64,000 bases of DNA from Lumnitzera littorea. Taxonomy: Eukaryota > Streptophyta > Magnoliopsida > Myrtales > Combretaceae. Position 1 is the stretch's first letter. Each line of letters opens with the position of its first letter. The notes under the pieces were generated by a model, which did not search any database, had not been told where the DNA came from, and saw only the letters and a program-made list of their open reading frames with translations. Positions 30,561 through 44,248 of the stretch are shown piece after piece. A program made the position numbers and the translations under genes. The DNA is taken from the NCBI GenBank assembly GCA_024138015.1, contig JAMXBB010000011.1, positions 72,544,522 to 72,608,521 of the forward strand, in the 5' to 3' direction.

Positions 30561-30944
30561 TCCAACACGGTCTAATTATGTTCCTTGTTATTGATTATGA
30601 TGTCGTCGGGTAAGCTCTCGTGATCAGATTCTTGTTCTATCGCTTGATTTTTGACTTCACCTTCTCACAACTCTACTTCATCTTTCAATATAATTGAAGA
30701 TCCTTGGTTTATCGCCTCTACTATTTCTTTGATAGATAATTACCTCAAATTGAGTAAAGTTGTCCTCTCAATCTTAGGATCAATTTTAATTAAATCATTT
30801 GGTCGGCTTCTTGTTATGTACTATACCAATGAAAATAGAAAATTTAGTTAAAGATTACTTTAAGAAAATAAAAGAATTCAAGAAAAGATAAAAAAAAGAA
30901 GAAGGTTAAATTAATAAATCTACTAGCTTTCTTAATATCAAAAG

Positions 30945-30963
30945 CCCTCGGCAACGGTGCAAA
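30945..30963 (-). other. Primer binding site of element A (tRNA-Asp type)
   Basis: Minus strand TTTGCACCGTTGCCGAGGG, close to TGGCGCCGTTGCCGGGGA. It lies five bases from the LTR at 30969. Confidence 0.75.
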
Positions 30964-30968
30964 AAACT

Positions 30969-32312
30969 TGATATAAGTAAGTGCACCTATTAGTTTGTAA
31001 TATAGTAGATTAAGTCTAAGTGTTAATCCCTTAAGAACTCTGACTATTAGTACTCGCTAAGTCTTTATTATCTAACCGGCAAATTAAATTTCAAGAAACT
31101 TAAAGAAGGGAATCTAAATTATTGCTAAAACTAATTTACAAGTTAACTAAGATGCAATTTAAGAATTAACAAGAAAGTAATTTAATTAATTCAAGATTTA
31201 ATGTTGTACCTAGATCTTCCTTTCCCTAGATCTAACATGTGATATTCGTAAAGATAATTTGGTTTATTCTTTAATCTTTCTTGATCGGACGAATTCTCTA
31301 CTAAAGTTAATACTTTCCCAAGTCAATTAACTCTAGTATTAAAATCACTTATTAGAATCTTTTCTCAATAACATGATCTAAGGTTGCATTAATAAACAAT
31401 GAATTCTCTATACTTTAATTTAAAATTTTGTAAGAATCTTACAAATTATCCCTAATCTTGTAACAATTCTCTTTGACTATGTCTAAATATGATCTTATAA
31501 AAAATCTCTTGATTCTCTTATGAAATATCAAACTCTAGATTACTATTCGTGAAAATAACAACCTAAATCATGAAACAAATATAGTTGAATCAAGAAAATA
31601 ATAAAGAACTAAATTAATAAAATAGTAATCATATCACATTAATAAATCTAGATTCCACAAAATCTAAATACCAAGATTCTACTCTCTATATATCATAAAA
31701 TAGAAATCTAAAAACAAAGTATAAAAAAGAATAAAAAGAAGTGTTATGAAATCCAAATAAAATTAAATCTTGAAATCTTCTCTTTCCCTCGCATTTTTTT
31801 GAATTGTTCTTAGCTTCAAAACCAAAAAGTTCTCTTATCATATAAACCTAACAAGGCTTTATATATAAAAAGCTAAAAAAAAAAAAAAAGGATCGGTTAG
31901 AAAAGACACAACCGAGGATACAATCGTATCTTTTGGTCATGTCTTTAACTATACTTCATGTTTGTCTCTCGTTTTTTTTTTTTTAACTAGAAACGACACA
32001 ACCGATGATATAGTCGTGTCTTTTAGTCATATCCTAAACTATAACAGTAAAAAATCAACTCCAATTTTGCTTGAAAACAACACAATCGTATCATTCGACT
32101 GTGTCGATTTTCAAACCTTCATAGCTTACTCATTTTAACTTCAATTTAAGTGAAATTTATTTATATCTTCTCGTTTTCTCACATAGATTATTTCAAAACT
32201 TAAAAAAAAATATTTTACTCAATTAAATATTATTATCTAAAAATGAACTCAAATATAATGGGAAAATCATAAAAAATCACTAATTAAAATATGTGTAACT
32301 AGGAACTCATCA
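30969..32312 (-). repeat. 5' LTR of element A, full length
   Basis: 1344 bp, TGATATAAGT to GGAACTCATCA on the plus strand. It pairs with 14670-15475. It contains an A-run (31876-31889) after GAGCTAAA-like sequence and several ACACAACCGA/GATACAATCGTATC motifs. Confidence 0.9.
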
Positions 32313-32317
32313 GTTAT
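32313..32317 (+). repeat. Target-site duplication of element A, right
   Basis: GTTAT directly after the LTR end CTCATCA, identical to 14665-14669. Confidence 0.85.
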
Positions 32318-35300
32318 CTTTAAGAATAACCACCCAACTTCTCCTTATCTCCACATTTAACACATACTCTAATTTATATAACACCACTTGTTTGAGGCAG
32401 TTCAACCATAGCTCCAATGTGGTTATTAAGCAGCTCTATAAACATATAAGGATGAACAACAATAAGTTTCTCTTATCATTCATTCAACTCACTCTCTTTA
32501 AATACTTCATTCAAATTACTAACTTAAAGATTTGAGTGGTTATGTCAAAACAATCCGAATACCCCCATAACCTTACGGATGTTATGTTGCAGGTCTAATC
32601 ATTTACTCAAAGCTCACCAACAATAGAAAGTGTAGAATCAGCGTGCCAATCATCACTAGGAAGCTGCTGTTAGGGCAGTACATGGGATGGTGCTGTTGTC
32701 AGGATCGCTTGTAAACAACTTGAAAGCTTTCTATGAAGCTTACATAGGCTAGGAATTAATTCCCCATACTCTTACTCTTATGGTTGGGCAAGTCGGGACA
32801 TAATTCCAATAATAAATCAGGGACAAAATCAGTTACAATTTATGACGACTCCCCCTTTCATGAATTTTGCTTTGTTTTCCCTTATTCCAAGCACAGTTTT
32901 ATTTAAGTTGTCCATTGTAGATGACCTTTAACTTTAGGTATACACTATGGTCGTATACGATTGATTAATCAGAAAGTATTTAAAATACATAGCACATACA
33001 ACGGAATTTGATCTGATGAGAAACATAACGGCTACACTAACTATTCGCCTTAATTGAAGCACAGTTCGATACATCTTGCTACCTCCAATTCCATTCAAAT
33101 TCGTTTTCAATCACTTACTCTTTGAAAGGATGGATGTTGGAGCATGTGATTATCAGAAAACATGAAAAAGATTTATTAAATATTATACATTACTTATTTA
33201 TCTATATAATATATAACTTTTATGAGATTTTGATATATATTCTATATGTTTATGTATTAGAACCCCATTTAAAGTTACACACCACGTATTTATGATTTGA
33301 CAGTTGATGAGGGAAGCATATTTTAATAAAAATGGGGGCGAGATCTTCTCTTTATTTAAGCTTTGAATTTATGTGATATAGTGTGATACTTCTATAGCTA
33401 ACTTTGAAAGAAGGGCCTCCTTTGTCCCCACGATGAGAAGCACCTAGTGACAAGCAATGCAATCACATACAAACACATATCGGTTCCTTTCATTATTATT
33501 GCCACGTAGCAACCATGAATTGGTCTTCTCAACATCAAAGTAAAAGCGACCAAATTCAAAATTAAAAGAAGGGGAAAAAAAAAAAAAAAGAACAAGGGGG
33601 AAAGGAAAAAGAAAATCAAAGATATCGTAAAGAGAAAGCCATATTACGATCCCATCTCTTCGGAATGACTAATTAAAACTAAAGTTAATGCTTGGTAATC
33701 AAGTTTTGATATTGGGAAAAGAAAGAAGAAAGAATAATAACAAAAGCTATTCAGAACTAATCAAGTTCCATTATGGTATAATTGAACGCAACGGAAGCCA
33801 ATGAGCTGGGGTTTTTGTGCTGTTTCACAGTGACGGAATAATTTGGATACTTTTTATGCTCGTGGTTAGTATGGTTACACATGGTCACCTTAATGTTGAA
33901 GCAGTTTTTCAGGAAGTTATTGTTTCAAATAGGATCTCTATCTAAATATCCTCTAATCATAAAAATATTTTAATGAAGGTTTTCAATCATATATCGCAAC
34001 ATGTAATTTGAGAGGATATGGATCCTAATCCCGCTGAAGTTCGAGAACGCTGTGAAATTTACATTAAAACCATGTGCATAATGGTGCGACTTATAAAAGA
34101 ACAGCCCATAATTTGAATTTAAAAAAAAAAATAATTATAAAAGTTTTACATTTTCATCGAATATTATGACATAAAATTTTAGAGACGATAATAAGGTTGT
34201 GTTTTCTTAAGCAATCGTATTACATATGCATCATATTTTTTTCAATTTTTTAATAATTTCATTATTTTTATGCTTGTAATGCAAGCATCACCAGCTAGTA
34301 AAACTATGACAGGCCATTCTCTAAATATTATGCTAATAAATGTTACGGATTGAATATTCATTTTATGGATTAAAAAGAGCGAAGCCTTTTTGCATCTTAA
34401 CGTGTCAAAAGCGAAGCAAAGAAGATCTACAATTGTTGAATGAAATAGACTCATTAGACGAATATTGTTCCTCTATCATTTACGTTGTACTTATATGTTA
34501 AGTATGGCTTGATTCCTTTTTTGTATTCTTGATACAAAACAATATTTCACGTTGTTGGGAGGAAAAAAAAAAAAAAAAAGGTGATGTGCCGTATATTTAG
34601 TTAATTTCTTTTGCAATAGAACACATAGATTTTCCACTATAAAAATAATGGAGTTATAAATATAACATCTCAACGATTTTATGGTTTTGGACGTATTCAG
34701 ATGATCATAGTTAGTTAGAGTTATGCTCGGTAGATCTGTCGAATCGGAGGAGGACTAGCCACAGTTGTGAGAGACGACTATCACCCCGGCTAGTTTTGGA
34801 TAGCATATTGTAAGTAGTCCATAGTACGACATTTTTCAATCCAAAACATTAATGAGAAAGCTCTTTTGGATTATCAAAAGTCTGGTCCTTGAACAAACCT
34901 AGTGGGTTCATTTCCAACGATTGTATTTTGCTGGAAAATTTAACTTATTGGATGTATTTATGGATTTGTGTTTTTAAATTTTCCTCTCTCTCCTTTATTA
35001 TTATTATTATTTATTTTTTTGCCTCTCTAAACCCATCTCTGATGTGAAATCTTGAGTTCAAAATACTTATTATTAAGTAATGGTGCTCTTCATACGAGAA
35101 AGTAAATTAGAAGTTGATTGTATAAAGATTAAGGACTTTCTCATCCATACCATATGATAAAGTAGTAATAATATCGTTTGTCGAATATAAGATTTGATAA
35201 TCGACCTTCACCTTTTTTTTGAGGTGATTCTGTCCACGATTTATACTTTCATAATTTGTATGTAGGAATATGAAATTCCGTATCCTAAAAGCAGTAGAAA

Positions 35301-38183
35301 GTCCGTTAAATAAATAGGATCACTTGGAGTTCGTTTTGTATTCAAATATGTGTGTTCTTCTCTTACGATCTTCAAAGGATTTTCAAAAGCCTTGACTGCA
35401 TATCTCATGATCCACTGTGTTCCAGTTACTACGGAAAATCATTGCTTCAGAAAATCAAAACTATGAAGACCATCAATAAAACGACAAAATTAACTTGTAA
35501 ACTTAGAAGCTTGCGATTTTATGAGGCTTTTTTCAAGTTGAAATAGATAAAAAAAAAACTTTTAGGTATATACTCCTTATAGAATTGCGAGTGAAATTGC
35601 TAAAATCAGTAGAATTGCGACTTGTTGAGCGATTCTACATCTTATCTTCATTTGATCAATGGGCTACTAAAATTAAGAAAAGCAATTAGGATCATGATAT
35701 TAATGTTGTGGAAAATAATGTACAAATTATTAGGTTTTATAGATAAAAAATAATGTAACAAAAATAAAAATTTATTGCAAAACCTATCCTAAGATCTATA
35801 TGTAGCATCTAATAAAATATATATAACAATAAAAGATTATAAAATTATTTTTTGCCTGATAAGAAGTATCATCTCCTCATAAGGATGGAGTTCAATTGCG
35901 ATTTGAACCGAATTTGTTGTTTTCAAAATATGTTCATCACAAGGACTTTGAATATAGTCCCTTTAGCAATATCCATACACACATTAACAAGAACAAATTC
36001 TAATCTTTTATATTATTAGATAACTGAGGTTAAAATTAGAAAAATTAGAAAGCAAATGTTATATCTCTCTTTTTCCTTTTCTTTAGGTATTTTTCTAAAT
36101 ATAAAATCATCATAGAACTCTTATACCCTTGTCTTTTATTAAACATTAACTAAAATTAATAAAAAATACTTTTCATTCCATGAACTTTTCAATTGGCACA
36201 ATTTTTCATTTGCATAACAATTAAACATGGAATACTTTTTATTCCATGAACTTTTCAATTGGCACAATTTTTCATTTGCATATCAACTTTTATTGTAATT
36301 GAATATGGAATTAATAAATTCTCATTTTAATTGCCATGAACTTTTCAATAGTAATTATACATAGAATTAATAAATTCACTTTACTTTTACACAAAAAGAC
36401 AATAATAAAATACATAACTTTTAAAAGGTATTTAATCACAAATATATTATATGTAGTAAAATAAATTACTTTCGATTTATTATTTCGGGTTAATTTATTG
36501 TAACTTTGAAATAAATATTAACAAATTTTAGTATCTATTAAAATTTCTTGTAAAAAACTTTGTTCCTGTTAATCATACTATAGTATGTGATCCTCTAGAT
36601 TTCTATACATGAAGGAGATGTCTGTTTAATCATAAATCAAGATAACTGTCTAATAACAGTTATTGGTCGTCTAACATAATGGAAAAGATGTGAACGAGAA
36701 ATCACTATGAATTGATTACTATATAATTAAATCTCTTCATCAAATGATATCCTAATTAAACCATTGCATGTCATGTCATCAATGTTTAATCGTTTTACTT
36801 GGTTTTTAAGAAAAAATTGACTCAATAATACTTGTTGTACAAGTCACTATTATCTTAACCAAGCAACTTTAAATATCGACTCTTTAATCCAAGAGAATAA
36901 TGAATTATATCTTGACTTATTACTATTTTCTCTATATTTCATGTCGTACCTGATAACTGCATTATTTATAACTCAAATAAAGACTGCATTTGACTGCATT
37001 AAAGCACAATATTTTATATATAGGATATATGAAGGTCTCAAATTTATTAATTATTTATGCTTGCTCATTTAAAGGATGGACTAATGATATTAAACATATA
37101 ATATCCTCTATTAGCGGATCGTGTCTAGTATACCTACTTAACATTGAGTATCCACTTATATAACTCGAATATTTTTTCCTTGGTCTAGTGAAAATGAATT
37201 TAGTTATATTATATGTTGGTCTAAATATTTATGTCCCTTTTAGATATTTATTTGATCAAAGACAACTTTTAGATAATACGATATTATAGAATCTTATTGA
37301 TAATACACATTTATTATAATTCCATACATACTCTAATTATCTATGGAATTTTATTGTAAAATATATACTAATAGAAAAGTATATAAATATAGTAAATACT
37401 TGCTTTTTATAAATAATATTCATAAATATATGAAAAGTATCTTAGTACATTATATACAAATTACAACACAAATGAGTATTAAAAGATATGGAATTAAAGA
37501 ATGGTAGCATTACCAATAATAGCGTTGGCAATAATGATTAATAATTTATTTTAAAATATTGATTTATGTTTCAACATTAGCAATTCAACACTACTATTTG
37601 TATTTCAAATTTATGAGCATTAGCGTAATGGCTTATACTTGATTATTATACTATAAATTATATCATGACTTATTCTTTATCCTTCTTTTTTTTTTTTTCT
37701 CCTATTATAACTTTAAGGAGAGCAAAATTGAAATTTGTTTATTTTGTTAGGAAATCTATATTCATACTACTAGACTACAACATCATCTTAATATATTTTA
37801 TCATATATTTTTAGAATTTTTTATAATTATTGTAAGCATATTCATAACATGAAAGCTAGCTCATATATGTATAATATATGTTTATACCATTTGATTCTAC
37901 ATTCCAATTCTACAAATCTATTAATGATTTTAAGTAAAATACAAGTTGTCAAGCCTGTTGTAGCTTAATAGTATCACCATTGATCTCTCTTCGAGATAAA
38001 TCAAGATTTAAATCATTCCTCCTTTATAATTAGCCAAAAAAACAAAAAGTAGAAATACATGTTTTTGACAATCATGAAATATGGGATACAAATATAGAGA
38101 AATGAATAAATTATCTAAAATATAAAGTACTTTTAGTTTAATATTCTACATACATATGTATTCTATGCTTTTGAAATGATATA
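32318..38183. other. Intergenic DNA, no convincing gene
   Basis: AT-rich, with poly-A runs at 33577-33589 and 34562-34579 and a 66-bp tandem duplication at 36165-36296. The GC-richer pieces at about 34690-34830 and 33780-34090 have no long frame. The minus frames at 33398-33619, 34242-34454 and 34491-34673 have no family resemblance. Decayed retrotransposon material may be present around 35860-37150, but no domain could be named. Confidence 0.4.
36165..36296. repeat. 66-bp tandem duplication
   Basis: Two near-identical copies starting AATACTTTT(C/T)ATTCCATGA (36165 and 36231), sharing ACTTTTCAATTGGCACAATT and TTTTCATTTGCATA. A weaker third piece with CCATGAACTTTTCAAT follows near 36334. Confidence 0.9.
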
Positions 38184-39050
38184 TTTACCACTGAAGCTAG
38201 GCAAAAAACCACAAATCATGGATGGAATAATAAATTGAACCAAATTAAATTGAAAAAATGGTTTTTTTTTTTACGAACCGTTTGATTACGGTTCTATTCA
38301 ATTAAGCGAACCAAACCAACCAAACCCAATCGTTTGCAAAGGAATCGAGCCGTTTAGTTTAACAAAAATAATTTCATGTAATTGTTTTGTTTTTATTATT
38401 TTTTAAATCAATTTTTATGTATTTTATCAAATTTTTCATATCTTTTTCTTCTTCTTATTTTTGAGTAAATTATTTAGATTAAGTTAAGTTAATTTTATTT
38501 AAAATTTCACATTTAGAAATTTTCCTTTTTAAATTATCATTTTTTTATATGTTTTCAAATTAAGAGTCTCACCATGGTGCTATTTATATATCTCTCATTT
38601 CTTTTTCGATCTTTAGTGTGTTGCTTTTATCTTCTTCATATTACTTTTTTATGGACAACTTTACTTCTCTTTCCTTATTGTTTATTCATTAGAATAAAGG
38701 ATCTTATCTCTATTTATTCAAGTTGAGTTGTTAAAATCTTGTGCAATTTTTTATTAAATATCATTACATATGATAAATATATAAGAAATTAATTGGAAAT
38801 ATATGAAATTTTAATGGAAAGGAAAACATATTATTGAAAATAAAAATATTTAACGAAAATTTGATATAAACAATTTAAACTATTATTCAAATTAGACCAA
38901 ACCAGTTTTGATTAAATTCAAAAAATTTACAAATGGAACTGTATGGTTAGGTTTGATTTAAAAAAACAAAACTGTTATATTAAGTTTGGTTCGGTGAAGG
39001 AAGGTAAATCGAATCAAGCTAAGTCGAGCTGTGTATATCTCTATTTACCA
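38184..39050. mobile_element. hAT-like non-autonomous element with exact 8-bp target duplication
   Basis: Element 38192-39042 (851 bp) flanked by TTTACCAC at 38184-38191 and 39043-39050. The left end TGAAGCTAGGCAAAAAACC and the right end, read inward as TAGAGATATACACAG, both resemble the hAT consensus TAGGGGTG-GCA. The interior carries imperfect inverted 'CGGTTC/GAACCG' and 'AACCAAACC' motifs often seen in such elements and no coding region. The 8-bp duplication and end motifs suggest a MITE-like hAT derivative mobilised in trans. Confidence 0.75.
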
Positions 39051-39248
39051 CAACATTTATGCATACAGTTATATAAATATAATAACTTATTAAATAAGAT
39101 AAGATACAATAATTAAAAAAAAAAAGACCTATATAATAGATATATATATATGGGGTAATTGTTACCGATATTTATGAAATTATGAATCATGTATGTAAGG
39201 CATAAACGGGTATGGATTTGGATACTTAGTCGTAGCATTTGAACAGTC

Positions 39249-39270
39249 GATGATGATGATGATGATGATG
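39249..39270. repeat. (GAT)n microsatellite
   Basis: Seven GAT units. Confidence 0.95.
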
Positions 39271-41160
39271 ACGACAGAAGTACGTGAATATTCGTGTCCT
39301 CAATCGCGTGAAGAACGTTCAATGATTCATCAACGCATCAACTAAAGTAGAACCTCAAAATCTTCTTCGAGTACTATATAATGTCAAGAGAAGAAATTAA
39401 GGTAAAATCAGACAAAGGAAAACGCTCCGCTCGTACTCACGATGAAAAGGACAAAAATCCTGAAATTGCGGAGTCACGCCGGCTAAGGTGGGTATGAGCC
39501 ATGAGGTGGCACGTAGTTATTAACTAATGTGGAATATGTTTCCTAAGGTCCTTTCAATCCAATTATGTCGAATATTTGGATTAACTTGTGAGTCCGGTTT
39601 TCTATTAATATTCACTAGAGAACGAAGTACTCCTGTTATAAGTGCAATAAAAATAATAAATAAATAAGTAAATAAATCATCTACAAAATTGTTTGAAACA
39701 AGTACAGTATTTTTCGTATGATAGTTTCTACTTCTTAAGAGAGAGTTGATTCTGTAAATTTTAAAAGTATACATAATTTTGAATACTAACACAGTTAATA
39801 TTCCGGAAAAATTTATGTTGTAAAAAAATAAATAAATAAAGGAAGAAAAAAAAAAAAGAAAAAGAAAGAAAACCGATTTAATGAAGTCGCATCCATTAGG
39901 AATAGGGAAAGGGAGCTCAACTAGCTTGCATGATGGAAGAGAAAGTGAGGTGGACGGAACATGGCAGGAAAAAAACAAAAGGGACATGACCTAGTTAATT
40001 ATCAAATTATTTTAAGAAATGTCCATCTCTCATCATTTTTTGTTTAAACAAAAATAAAGAAGTAAGATCTTTTCTATAAACATACACATTCAATGAATTG
40101 TTGAAGTGCTGAGACAACAAAATAGCGGTTGAGAGAACCTTGTGGCTTTTGGCATCTTTTCTAAAATACCTAAATTACCCTTACTGATATATCGTGATTT
40201 ATCATGTTTAATTTTACACTAATACTAGCTTTCTATGTTTTTCTCACCAGGGTTATAAAAATCAATTATCTTAATTCAACCTTTTTATTGAAATCTAAAT
40301 AAATCTCCAACCCTTCCTATTTCTCCTATTATGTTTATTATTAATAAAATCTTTCAATTCCTATTAATATTAATTCTCGTAAATAATTCAATTTTCAAAT
40401 CATTAATTTATAGTATTATTACATTTTTCATTAACAATAAATTTCAAGAGCATTTACATATTTAGAATAAGAGATTGAATGGTTTGAACAATGTGCGTGA
40501 ATTGTTTTCATGTTCTGGGTGAAAAGGAATGTGTTGAAATAAGGAGAAGGATGTTGATCATAGTGTCTTAAAATTTCTTTAGTATAGTTGTTTTGCAAGC
40601 ATTTGATGTGAAAGTTATAATGTAATGACTTTCTTTATGTTATTTTCTTTCCGGTATAGTGTAGATGGATTTATTAAATTGTGAATATGAGCTTCAAGTG
40701 ATTGATCATTTGATATAGAGATTCAATGTATTGATAGATCGATTAAGTTGATAAATTTATGAACGAGTTATAATTTTGGTAGTTAGATGAAACAATTGAT
40801 AAATTTAATATGTAAGAAGGTGTTTATTGTTGATTCAAGATTCTAGAATGGTCAAATATGCGTTTATGATAAATTCTATGAAATTGTGATGATTTTTGAT
40901 GATATTGATGAATTGGAGTTAATTTGTGTTATTAAAAATTGGTTAAGTTGATTTGATTATAGGCAGGACGAAGTAAGAAGCTTTAGAAAATCTTCTAAGA
41001 ATTTTATGTAAAAGTTTGAATGTAGTTGAATGTGTTCTTGAAGTTCTTGATCATATTTATGTTGTTCATGTTGATATTCCAAGTGTTCTTGAGAATATTC
41101 ATATTTATCATACAGAGCAGGTTTGAGTTCATGTCAATCTTGTTATAAGATGAAGCTTTC

Positions 41161-41190
41161 GGGGGGGGGGGGGGGGGGGGGTGTGGGGGG
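41161..41190 (+). repeat. 21-base G run with G-rich tail
   Basis: 21 consecutive G, then TGT and six G. It could form a G-quadruplex; it could also be an assembly or sequencing artefact, since runs of this length are error-prone. Confidence 0.9.
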
Positions 41191-42996
41191 AAGAAAAGAA
41201 AAGAGAAGGTTGAATATGGATGAACAAGCTAGGATATGAATGAATATGGATTTAGGTGTTCTTGATATTCATGTTAAACTTCATGTAAAAAAATTCAAGT
41301 TGTTCATGTGAAATAATCATGACTGATTGTGTAAAATAAGTTAATTTGATGATTTATATGATATAATTAATTTTTCGAAAAGTTTGAATATGTCCATGGT
41401 ACTCTTGATGATATTTAACTTCTTGAGAAAAAAACCGATGTTTGATATTGTTAAGTAGACCAAAAAGATGAAGAATATGTTATAAGACGATTCCCTCGAA
41501 AACTTAAGTCTCCTTGATATTAAAGGTGTTCATTTTGATCTTTAGATCCACAAGAACATGAAGAGCCAGTTAAATCTTTTAGGACTAAACGTTGAACCAA
41601 AAACTTGTTAAAAAGCGCCTTAATCTTCTAATGAGACTCATCATGGAAAAATTGTGTTTTTGGGAAAAGAAAAATGAAAATAGTAATATCAAAATAATAA
41701 TTAGTCATCTTGAAAATAGTAGTAGTAACAATAAAGAGTCGAAGTAATCAAATCAGTTTAATCACCAATAAATCGGCTGCGATGTTTATGTAAAAAGTAA
41801 AAATCATTTTACAAATTAACTAAACATTTTCGGTTGGACAAAATTGGTCTCATTAATTAGTTTTGATAAACCACATGATTTTCTTTAATAGCATTACTTA
41901 ATGAAATAAATAAGTGGTAGAAATAATAGAGAGATAATATATTTTAGAATTTAAGTTAAATAAATATGGATAGTTATTTCTTATTGCATATGTATAACAT
42001 GTATAACATTCGAGTTTTGGAGATGACTTATCTTCTTGGTTCGTGATCATAGGGACTTAGGTTGCGTGGGAACTATTGCGTCTGTGTGTGCTTGTAAGTT
42101 TACTGAACCAAACTTAATGTAAAGTTGCTTGCTTGTCTATGGTCATGCCAAGTTATCAAATAATGAATGTGGACCGAATCATATCAATGGTATAATGTTG
42201 AGGTAATATAATTAGGACTAGATCAAAACCTCATGAGTTCTAAGAAGCTATTCAATTCGATAGGTCGCGTTCGAGTTTTATAAAACTCATCTCAAATTTG
42301 CTCCGATAACATTTTAATCTTTATTAATAATAATAATTAATTTTTGATAGGACCTTAATAAAAATAATTGCGCTCAACATAAATCATGCTTATTTTGAAA
42401 ATTAAATAAAGAATTAATAGTTTAATATAAACTTTCGTTAAGTGATATTCTTATGGAATTAATTGCTTCAAACATGTAAAATAGATACCTTTGAGCAAAC
42501 AATAATCTATCATCATATCATAAATGTGAAACATCACCAAAATGTTGACTTTACTTGTTCAAATGTTGATAAGCTATTTAACTATTATCTTAAATCTTCA
42601 TAATCTTTAAATATTTATCTCAACCTCTTTTAGTAGATGGGACCACCATTCTCCGGTGGCCAACCGTCTGAATGTTAATGCAATTCCTATCTGATAATTA
42701 TCCCTTGCCACATGGACCTATTCTGTCTTTTTTTATTTTTTATTTTTAATAATGTTCCGGTGCTAAAGTTAAGCTTTATATAGATGATATTTTTGAAATA
42801 TTTTACTATTGATTTATCCAACGATGACACATACATAAACAACAAATAAATCATTTTCGAGGCAGAATTAAAAAATGATTAATTCTCCTTAAGAAGATGA
42901 GCATCTTTTTCACGGGAGAAACTCAAGGAACGTTACGTCATTTTCTGGAGCTGCTGCAATTGGTGTCCACTCGATCTAGGGTTTAATCACTACAAC

Positions 42997-43095
42997 ATGT
43001 GTACGTTGTGGAGGTATCTCAATTATATGAAGTACCCTGGCAAGCGCTGTTCACCGTCGTGTCTCCTTGTCCACATCAAGGAAGCTCCACATTAG
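42997..43095 (+). CDS. Tentative 32-residue small ORF in a GC-richer island
   Basis: The frame MCTLWRYLNYMKYPGKRCSP onward encodes 32 residues and ends with TAG. It lies in the most GC-rich piece of the surrounding 5 kb, preceded by AGGGTTTAATCACTACAAC and, further upstream, an ACGTCA box. Four Cys and a net positive charge are visible; there is no signal peptide. I do not recognise a family. It could be a real small gene, an exon fragment or chance. Only the local composition and the upstream motifs argue for coding. Confidence 0.2.
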   Translation: MCTLWRYLNYMKYPGKRCSPSCLLVHIKEAPH

Positions 43096-44248
43096 ATAAA
43101 TAAAAAAAATAAAAGAAAAGGAAAATAAAACAACCGTAATGGTAAGATTAGGATATTGGCATATGTGTTGCCTACATGGATAAACCAGTGCAACAACGAA
43201 AGACCACGAAGCCTTTTTATATTTTTTAAAATGGATTACATATTTTACAAAAAATAAGGATAACTTAAATGTGATTTTTTTTTATTTGACTGTATATAAG
43301 TATTTCAAGAGCTTTCCAATTAATTGCATTCCTACACAAGTTGAGCCAACCTAAAACGAAGAAAATATTTATCTTTTTAAAATTAAACGTATTTTCACAA
43401 TGAAAATGAGAATTTTTTTTAATTATTATTACTAACTCTTGGTAAGGATGATGATACACATTAACACATTCACATGATGTAATATTTGACATAGCATGTA
43501 CTTGTTTTTGCATACATCACCTTGTGGAAAATTTTATTATATAAAAGCTTTATAAAAATCTCATCACAAAGTGAATAAAAGTACCAATGCTTATACTCAA
43601 TGTTTTATTGTTATGCATGGGATGGTCGATATATGTTTTATAGTTTATGATTGGATATATAAAGATAAATTTTTATAATTATTTTCTCTGCCTTATCCAT
43701 TCGGTTATATAAATAGTTGCATATGAGAATGAAAGAATATATACTATCTAAGATGAAACATTGTCTATCAATCAATCTATCTATCTATCTTTCTCTCTAT
43801 TTTTTTTCTTTCTTTTTTTGGTTTTAAAAAAGAAATGCGCTAAGTACCTTACTATAAAGATCCTAATCCATTAAACACACAAAATAATTTTATCTTTCAC
43901 AATATTATACTTTTCTTAGAAAGCACGAGAATCTTACAGAGAATTTGATCCTCCTCCTAAATCTTGATCCTATGACTCTTATTAGAAAGCTAAGTGAATA
44001 GTAGGTTATTATAATTAGTTGATCACATGAAGCATGTGTGTTGATTGGGTCATCATATTAAATTAATGAAACATAGAAGGATGCTTTTAAGAAATGGTAT
44101 AGGAGCAAAATTAAGAAAATTCAATATCTTAAGTGTGCGTGTGTGACAGTGAATCAAACTCGATGTTTTTAATCATTTTTTATAATTCCATGTTTAATCT
44201 TCTATGGAGTGATTCTAGTAAAGCTTTAATATTTATTATAAGTTAGCC

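Larger units (their letters stand above)
14670..32312 (-). mobile_element. Element A: Athila-like Ty3/gypsy, complete ends, internally deleted, carrying two nested insertions
   Basis: Two direct LTRs (14670-15475 and 30969-32312) both start TGATATA and end CTCATCA on the plus strand. They are flanked by the same 5-bp duplication GTTAT (14665-14669 and 32313-32317). In minus orientation: 5' LTR, tRNA-Asp-type primer site, gag, linker, protease, stub of pol, integrase tail, spacer, Athila-type ORF, tandem repeats, 3' LTR. RT, RNase H and the integrase core are missing, so it depended on another element. Subtracting the nested element B and solo LTR C (with their duplications) leaves about 9.6 kb. 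Confidence 0.9.
39051..42996. other. Intergenic DNA with simple repeats
   Basis: Includes a (GAT)n run (39249-39270), an A-rich stretch (39820-39870), a G run (41161-41190) and AT-rich filler. A GC-richer piece at 39420-39510 has no long frame. The 155-codon minus frame at 39520-39987 is Phe/Leu-rich because it reads through an A-rich repeat; I do not call it a gene. Confidence 0.4.

Noticed and set aside
33398..33619. Minus-strand frame starting with a Phe-rich run that resembles a signal peptide
   Set aside because: The Phe run comes from a poly-A/GAAAA tract; the rest has no conserved features.
39520..39987. Minus-strand frame of 155 codons, Phe/Leu-rich, apparently with membrane segments
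   Set aside because: Hydrophobic stretch arises from A-rich/AAGAAA repeats read in reverse; no recognised family and no supporting motifs.
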